This document shows positions 60,701-64,000 of a stretch of 64,000 bases of DNA, piece by piece (position 1 is the first letter of the stretch; each line of letters begins with the position of its first letter). Below the pieces are notes generated by a model. The model had not been told where the DNA came from. It worked only from the letters and a program-made list of their open reading frames with translations, and searched no databases. Location: assembly GCA_008638375.1 (NCBI GenBank), contig CM018031.1, positions 14,810,062-14,874,061 of the forward strand, read 5' to 3'. The position numbers and the translations under genes were made by a program. Source of the stretch: Nyssa sinensis (taxonomy: Eukaryota > Streptophyta > Magnoliopsida > Cornales > Nyssaceae).

Positions 60701-63700
60701 AAGCCTATTTATTGAATATCTGTGCATGTTTAAGGCATATACATCATATTCATGATAAATGACAGTAATTCATGATAAATGACATAATAGATATATACTA
60801 TGTAATATCCACGAATTAGATAATTTGACACAAGTTACATATAAAATAAAATGTAAAATAAATAGTGATTTAAACTTATTATAATTAGTAACTTAGCATT
60901 AAAATAGTTGTTTCTCTACACTTTATTTCTACTACTACTATTCTATTATTTTAGGAAAAATAATAGAAATATCTTTTTGTAATTTTGAGTCTTAATCCTT
61001 GAAAAATAAATGGATATTATTTTTTACTAGCTTCTGGAATTATTGTTGATACAAAAGAAATGTTTCATCTGATTCGGTATGTTTCCACTAGTTTCGGTAC
61101 TGTCTCCACGGAAAAAATTTTGTTTCCATAGAAACATGTGAATTTCGATATTCCACTAGTATTTCGTTTCGGTTCCCTGAGAAACGAAAACATTTCGGCC
61201 GTTTCGATGGAAAAGAAACGAAATTTTGATCCTTGCAAGTAGACTTTGATTATTGAATATTGAGATTTTGGTTTTCTCTTGTGTTCTCTCTTTCTCTATC
61301 TTTCTTCTCCTCTTTCTCTTGCCTCTCTTTATTCCTAATGTCCTGCACCAAGAAGTTTCACTTTTTTTTTTGACTCGACTCACATTGTTGAGTTTCCTAC
61401 TTTTATCTCTTCATGATAGCAATAAATGGAGTGGAATGTTTGAATGGCTTGGAAAGTTATGAAATTGGCGCTTAAATTTTTTTTCCTTGTGGCAATATCT
61501 TCCTTTTTAGAGATTTCAAGGTCGTTCATACGGGATCCTTGGAACCTCCGAGATGGATCTTGATGAGGAACCCAATTCTGCAAGGCAACATCATGAGGAA
61601 TTTAATTTTAGCGAGATCTTTGTGCATCAGATGATACATTCTATTGAGTTTGTTCTTGGTGCAGTTTCCAATACTGCATCGTACCTTCGGCTTTGGGCTT
61701 TAAGGTACAGTTTGTTTTCTCATGTTCTTAAATACATCTTGATTTTCTCTATTAGATTATCTTTTATTTGACATCTGCTAATGCTATTACAGCTTGGCCC
61801 ACTCGGAATTGTCAACTGTTTTCTATGAGAAAGTCCTCCTCCTGGCCTGGGGGTGAGTTACTCCAAACGTTAACGTATTGCATAGTCTTCTTTTGCCATC
61901 TCAACTTTCATTAGTATGCACGTCTCTTTGTTGTTTCTTCATTTGGTGCATGAAACATGAGCTACAAAGATGTATTCCTCCATATTCCTTGTATTTGTGA
62001 GAAGTACCCAAGCTATTACAAGAGGGTGGCCAGTGGCCACATGGCCCTCAAACTCACGCTCCAAATTGTGTGGTGGGTTTCAGTTTAGGCCAAGAAGTAC
62101 CCAGAAACCAGGCCTTGTTTCTTTTCACTGTGGGTTGAATCAAAGTAAAAAGACATCTTTCTGAAGTTCTTGGGCACTCAAATGATCTTTTAGTTGTCCA
62201 AGATGGTTTGATTATGTATGTCAAAGACCAATAAATGCAACTATAGAGGGTGTTTTGGTTCAAGTTGAATTTGATTATAAAGGGACAAGAGGAAGACCAA
62301 AAGACATAATGGCCTATGATATAAAAGAAGATGCCATCATAGATACTGCTGAACGGTTGAAAAGCATTTGCTAATATGCTGAACCCAAGTATTTGGCATT
62401 AACACTTTGTCGAATTGGGTAGATGCCAAGCAATTGATTTTGTATCTTTCAAAAATTGTCCCCTGCTACCCTGAGTATGTGGACATTTTTATCTTTTTCA
62501 TCGCACTTGATAGCAAGCTTGTAGGATATGCACAAGTGCTGACTTATTTGATCAGTGTTATTATATTACGGCCAATGGCAATGATGGTCTACATATGTTA
62601 GAGGATGGATGACCAGGATAAAGTTCATTGGTGAAGGAGGATATGGTGTTTGTTGAACCCTAGCAATTGTGATTGATGCTATGTGGAGTTGAGCAGACAC
62701 CAAGAAAGTGTTTCATGCCTTCTAGAATTTATTCCATTTGATATTCAGAGGGCACTGTCAAATCAGCAGGGCCTTTTTGTCATTTCACTTGATAGCAGGG
62801 CCTGTCAAAGAGTTGATATTTATGAGCACTGTTATTTTTTATAGGCCTTTGGATTCAGTCAACTGTTAAAAGCCTTAACCTACAGAAGCTTTGGGTCCTC
62901 TGTAAAAATTATTTTCTATCTAAAGCTTTGTTAGAATATCATAACCAGAAACCATTACAGTTTCTGAGTGTATTACTTATCCCAAAAAACAAAGGGGTTT
63001 CTGAGTAGATGAGAATTAGATAGGTTTATTATTTAAATCTGCATATTGCTCATTTTTGTGTTGATACTATTATGTATTTTGTATTATCAAACAAAAGCCT
63101 ATTTCCACCAAAAGCCTTCATCATCTCTTGAAACTGTATTTCCATTTTATTTTGTTTTAAGATATCAAGAGACCATACATGTTAATCATAATGAGTTGCA
63201 AGTTTAGGGCTCTTAATCTAGGCAACATCACTCGATTTTGTGTTGAATACTATGCTATTTTTAAGTTGAGGGATTTTGACTGACCCGTTCTATTTTTTGT
63301 TAAACATAATTATTTATGCATCTACAAACACAAAGCTCATGGAAAACCCACTCATTCCCCCACCCCCTCTTATGCATTTGTAATACCAATATATAGAGAA
63401 GCATGGTTGTGGACTTACCTCAATTTGAGGTCTAATCCCTATTGTTTGTAAGATATAGTTTGAATGTGGAGATTTTGGATCAAGAATTACTCATCAATGG
63501 TTAAATTAACTCCCATGGTTTGTGATGGATCTGCAACATTTCCGTGAGTTCTATTTTTACTACTGTTAATGATGATTATTGCAGGTATGATAACATCATC
63601 ATCCGGTTGGTGGGGCTAGCGGTTTTTGCCTTTGCAACAGCCTTCATACTTCTCATGATGGAGACCCTTAGTGCCTTCCTTCATGCCTTGCGACTCCATT

Positions 63701-63789
63701 GGGTAGAATTTCAAAACAAGTTTTATCATGGTGATGGCTATAAGTTCAGACCTTTCTCCTTTGCCTCATTAACAGATGACGATGATTAG
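39774..63789 (+). CDS. VHA-a1: V-type H+-ATPase subunit a, VHA-a1 type (18 exons, complete)
   Basis: V0 subunit a gives the proton half-channels of the V-ATPase; the a1 isoform acts at the trans-Golgi network in Arabidopsis. Exons: 39774-39914, 42580-42624, 44475-44597, 44764-44871, 45757-45870, 45960-46133, 46359-46496, 47084-47191, 47305-47412, 47524-47672, 48326-48479, 57129-57289, 58562-58768, 58860-59043, 59135-59218, 61511-61704, 61793-61852, 63585-63789. They sum to 2457 bases (818 codons plus stop), all in phase. Start [20 protein letters not shown]; cytosolic N-domain to about residue 400; membrane part from [13 protein letters not shown] onward; essential Arg in [15 protein letters not shown]; end [11 protein letters not shown]. 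The stretches [12 protein letters not shown] and RFQGRSYG favour a1 over tonoplast a2/a3. Intron 14 has a GC donor (59044). Intron 11 is 8.6 kb, holding a copia element. Intact open frame, no lesion. Confidence 0.96.
40834..41076. mobile_element. MULE-type MITE in VHA-a1 intron 1
   Basis: 243-base foldback element. The left end reads GGACAGTGCTTGGTTCC; the right end, reverse-complemented, reads GGACAATGCTTAGCTCC. Further pairing covers CCTACCC..GTACGTGTCACAA. The flanking 9-base repeats TTCTGTAAT (40825-40833) and TTTTGTAAT (41077-41085) match at 8 of 9 positions, the target-site length of Mutator-like elements. Confidence 0.85.
41280..42045 (+). mobile_element. LINE reverse-transcriptase C-terminal fragment, VHA-a1 intron 1
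   Basis: Broken plus-strand frames give the region after the RT catalytic box of plant L1-like LINEs: [35 protein letters not shown], then ERRLADWKR, and a later [20 protein letters not shown] segment. Same sense as the host gene. No start, no tail, many stops. Confidence 0.8.
42060..42238. mobile_element. Possible small MITE, VHA-a1 intron 1
   Basis: The ends form a short imperfect inverted repeat: TTATGTTTGATGCCTTGG on the left, and on the right the reverse complement TTATGTTTGGCACTG with GGCCTTGGAATTTG further in. 180 bases, no coding. Target duplication not resolved. Confidence 0.4.
42830..43450 (-). mobile_element. RTE-type LINE 3' fragment, VHA-a1 intron 2
   Basis: Minus strand, same family as the relic in the ADT intron (860-2940). 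Shared blocks include AAAGCCTTATCC..GGCTACATGAAT, TATAAAATTTACCTTTC and TTGCTTTAATTTTATGAGTAACATC-like sequence. It encodes the degraded C-terminal part of the RTE protein (LKGKFY..AIRP-type region). Confidence 0.75.
45200..45447 (-). mobile_element. TRIM, second copy, VHA-a1 intron 4
   Basis: Two 73-base terminal repeats (45200-45272 and 45375-45447) match those of the TRIM at 7203. The CTCTGATACCA primer-binding site (reverse complement TGGTATCAGAG) adjoins the right repeat. Flanks GTTCT (45195-45199) and GTTCC (45448-45452) match at 4 of 5 positions as target duplication. Antisense to the host gene. Confidence 0.9.
46655..46672. repeat. Poly-C tract, VHA-a1 intron 7
   Basis: 18 consecutive C. 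The complementary strand can form a G-quadruplex. Length may be unreliable in the assembly. Confidence 0.9.
46742..46893 (-). mobile_element. Probable tRNA-derived SINE, VHA-a1 intron 7
   Basis: On the minus strand, a box A-like TTGGTGTAATGGTAACC is followed about 35 bases later by a box B-like AGATTTGAATCAAGG. A non-tRNA body to CCTAGTCCACCCCTCC and CTAAACTAGGTGATGG follows. Family not named. Confidence 0.5.
46955..47038 (-). mobile_element. Short RTE 3'-end relic, VHA-a1 intron 7
   Basis: AATTCAACTAAGCCTTAAGCC..TTATGTATG resembles the 3' terminus of the RTE copies at 860 and 42830 (CTCAACAAAGCCTTATCC..GGCTACATG). Only about 80 bases remain. Confidence 0.4.
48660..49205 (+). mobile_element. 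LINE 3' end (zinc-binding region), VHA-a1 intron 11
   Basis: Plus-strand frames give [18 protein letters not shown], then [21 protein letters not shown], the zf-RVT hallmark of plant LINE ORF2 C-termini. The 3' tail is TACCTATCAAAAAAAGAAAA at about 49183. The 31-base C run at 48717-48747 lies inside it. Broken, inactive. Confidence 0.8.
48717..48747. repeat. 31-base poly-C tract, VHA-a1 intron 11
   Basis: Uninterrupted run of about 31 C within a LINE relic. G-rich on the template strand of the host gene, so able to form quadruplex structures. Such tracts are also common sites of assembly error. Confidence 0.9.
52253..52921 (-). pseudogene. Copia reverse transcriptase, degraded
   Basis: Two adjacent minus frames. 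The first (52921-52589) starts [18 protein letters not shown] and carries the fingers/palm region plus the catalytic box as YVEDIIIT, where the family has YVDD; FSGLVVV replaces the usual aromatic-rich stretch. The second (52579-52253) continues with [26 protein letters not shown] and [16 protein letters not shown], the standard copia thumb/connection. One frame break separates them near 52585. Confidence 0.85.
55112..56017 (-). pseudogene. Copia gag, degraded
   Basis: From ATG 56017 the frame reads [20 protein letters not shown], then a capsid-like region broken by stops and frameshifts. The 158-codon piece 55588-55112 has the gag end with [17 protein letters not shown], a CCHC knuckle lacking its last Cys. 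Confidence 0.75.
58148..58380 (-). mobile_element. Diverged TRIM relative, VHA-a1 intron 12
   Basis: Two direct repeats of about 70 bases (TTAAACCACCAACTCATC..GTGTAACTTAA) match the core CCAACTCATCTAAAAG..GTGTAA of the TRIM LTRs at 7203 and 45200. They flank an internal part CACGCCCCCCTCATG..GGGCCTACACA that also matches. The primer-binding site is poorly conserved (TGCTACGAGAACA on the minus strand) and no target duplication is clear. A separate subfamily or an old copy. Confidence 0.7.
60029..60249. mobile_element. hAT-type MITE, VHA-a1 intron 15
   Basis: The ends are inverted repeats: CAGTGGTGGACCTA on the left and, reverse-complemented on the right, CAGTGGCGGACCTAG, the widespread plant hAT MITE terminus. 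G/C-rich inner blocks also pair (GGGGGGCTATGG, CCCCCCGCCCCCC). An 8-base flank GTCAGTGG resembles CTCAGTGG near 60253, but the exact end is uncertain by a few bases. Confidence 0.75.
60566..61235. mobile_element. Foldback MITE with 8-bp target duplication, VHA-a1 intron 15
   Basis: 670 bases. The left end reads CAAGGATCAAAATATCGTTTC; the right end, reverse-complemented, reads CAAGGATCAAAATTTCGTTTC. Internal GGAAAC/GTTTCC and CGTTTCGG words recur many times on both sides. Flanks CAGGTAGA (60558-60565) and CAAGTAGA (61236-61243) match at 7 of 8, consistent with hAT-type insertion. Confidence 0.8.
62040..62400 (+). mobile_element. RTE-type LINE C-terminal fragment, VHA-a1 intron 17
   Basis: The plus-strand frame near 62200-62330 reads RWFDYV, then [20 protein letters not shown] and [17 protein letters not shown], the C-terminal end of plant RTE proteins (RPINAP..GRGRPK motif). 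Degraded at both sides. Confidence 0.65.
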
Positions 63790-64000
63790 TCCATATGTAT
63801 TTCCTTTTATTTTTACAATTTTGTGAAGAAGTACAGAGGGAAAACAAACAACATTTCTACAGTACCTGGTAGCCAAGAATGGAAATTTGCAGGCTCCCAT
63901 TTTGGTTGGCAAGAATTATGGTACCTCTTCACTTTTAACACCGAGAAGCTCAATTTAACTTGGAAATGTAAAATCCAGGCTCAGATTGTTTGGATGTGTT

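Overview
The window is AT-rich, intron-rich nuclear DNA from a flowering plant. I infer a eudicot, probably a woody one, from gene structures, repeat families and loose packing; the species is not readable. It holds three host genes, and most of the rest is transposable-element sequence of several ages. There is no bacterial, viral or organellar block and no tRNA, rRNA or CRISPR.

Layout: (1) 285-4368, + strand, the last eight exons of an intron-rich arogenate/prephenate dehydratase gene whose 5' part lies off the left edge. A foldback MITE and an RTE-type LINE relic sit in its introns. (2) 5690-12300 is an intergenic repeat zone: an L1-type LINE on the minus strand interrupted by a TRIM with perfect 5-bp target duplications and an Au-like SINE, then CT/GA microsatellites. 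(3) 12374-13061, - strand, a single-exon NEDD8-specific (Ulp1-type) protease with its catalytic triad but one frameshift. (4) 16789-28622 is the most unusual object: a PIF/Harbinger DNA transposon with its 5' 5.2 kb duplicated in inverted orientation around a 1.3-kb spacer. Both arms carry the Myb/SANT-like ORF1. Only the left copy has the full DDE transposase C-terminal half. (5) 28857-38690 holds a SINE, a probable solo LTR, a foldback element and two head-to-tail truncated Ty1/copia elements. (6) 39774-63789, + strand, a complete 18-exon vacuolar H+-ATPase subunit a gene (VHA-a1 type, 818 codons). Its introns carry a whole antisense copia element with 5-bp target duplications, two TRIMs, MITEs, LINE and RTE pieces, a SINE and poly-C tracts.

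The host genes are not an operon and have unrelated roles: plastid phenylalanine synthesis, NEDD8 deconjugation/processing and endomembrane acidification. The most promising candidate for something undescribed is the Harbinger inverted duplication. Transcription through it would give a perfectly placed long hairpin RNA, an arrangement like the maize Mu killer locus that silences MuDR. Both arms share inactivating stops, and the inner junction carries a 22-nt piece copied from inside the element, which points to template switching during formation. Exon boundaries were worked out by hand from GT/GC-AG sites and reading phase; family names come from recognised protein motifs, and no database search was run.
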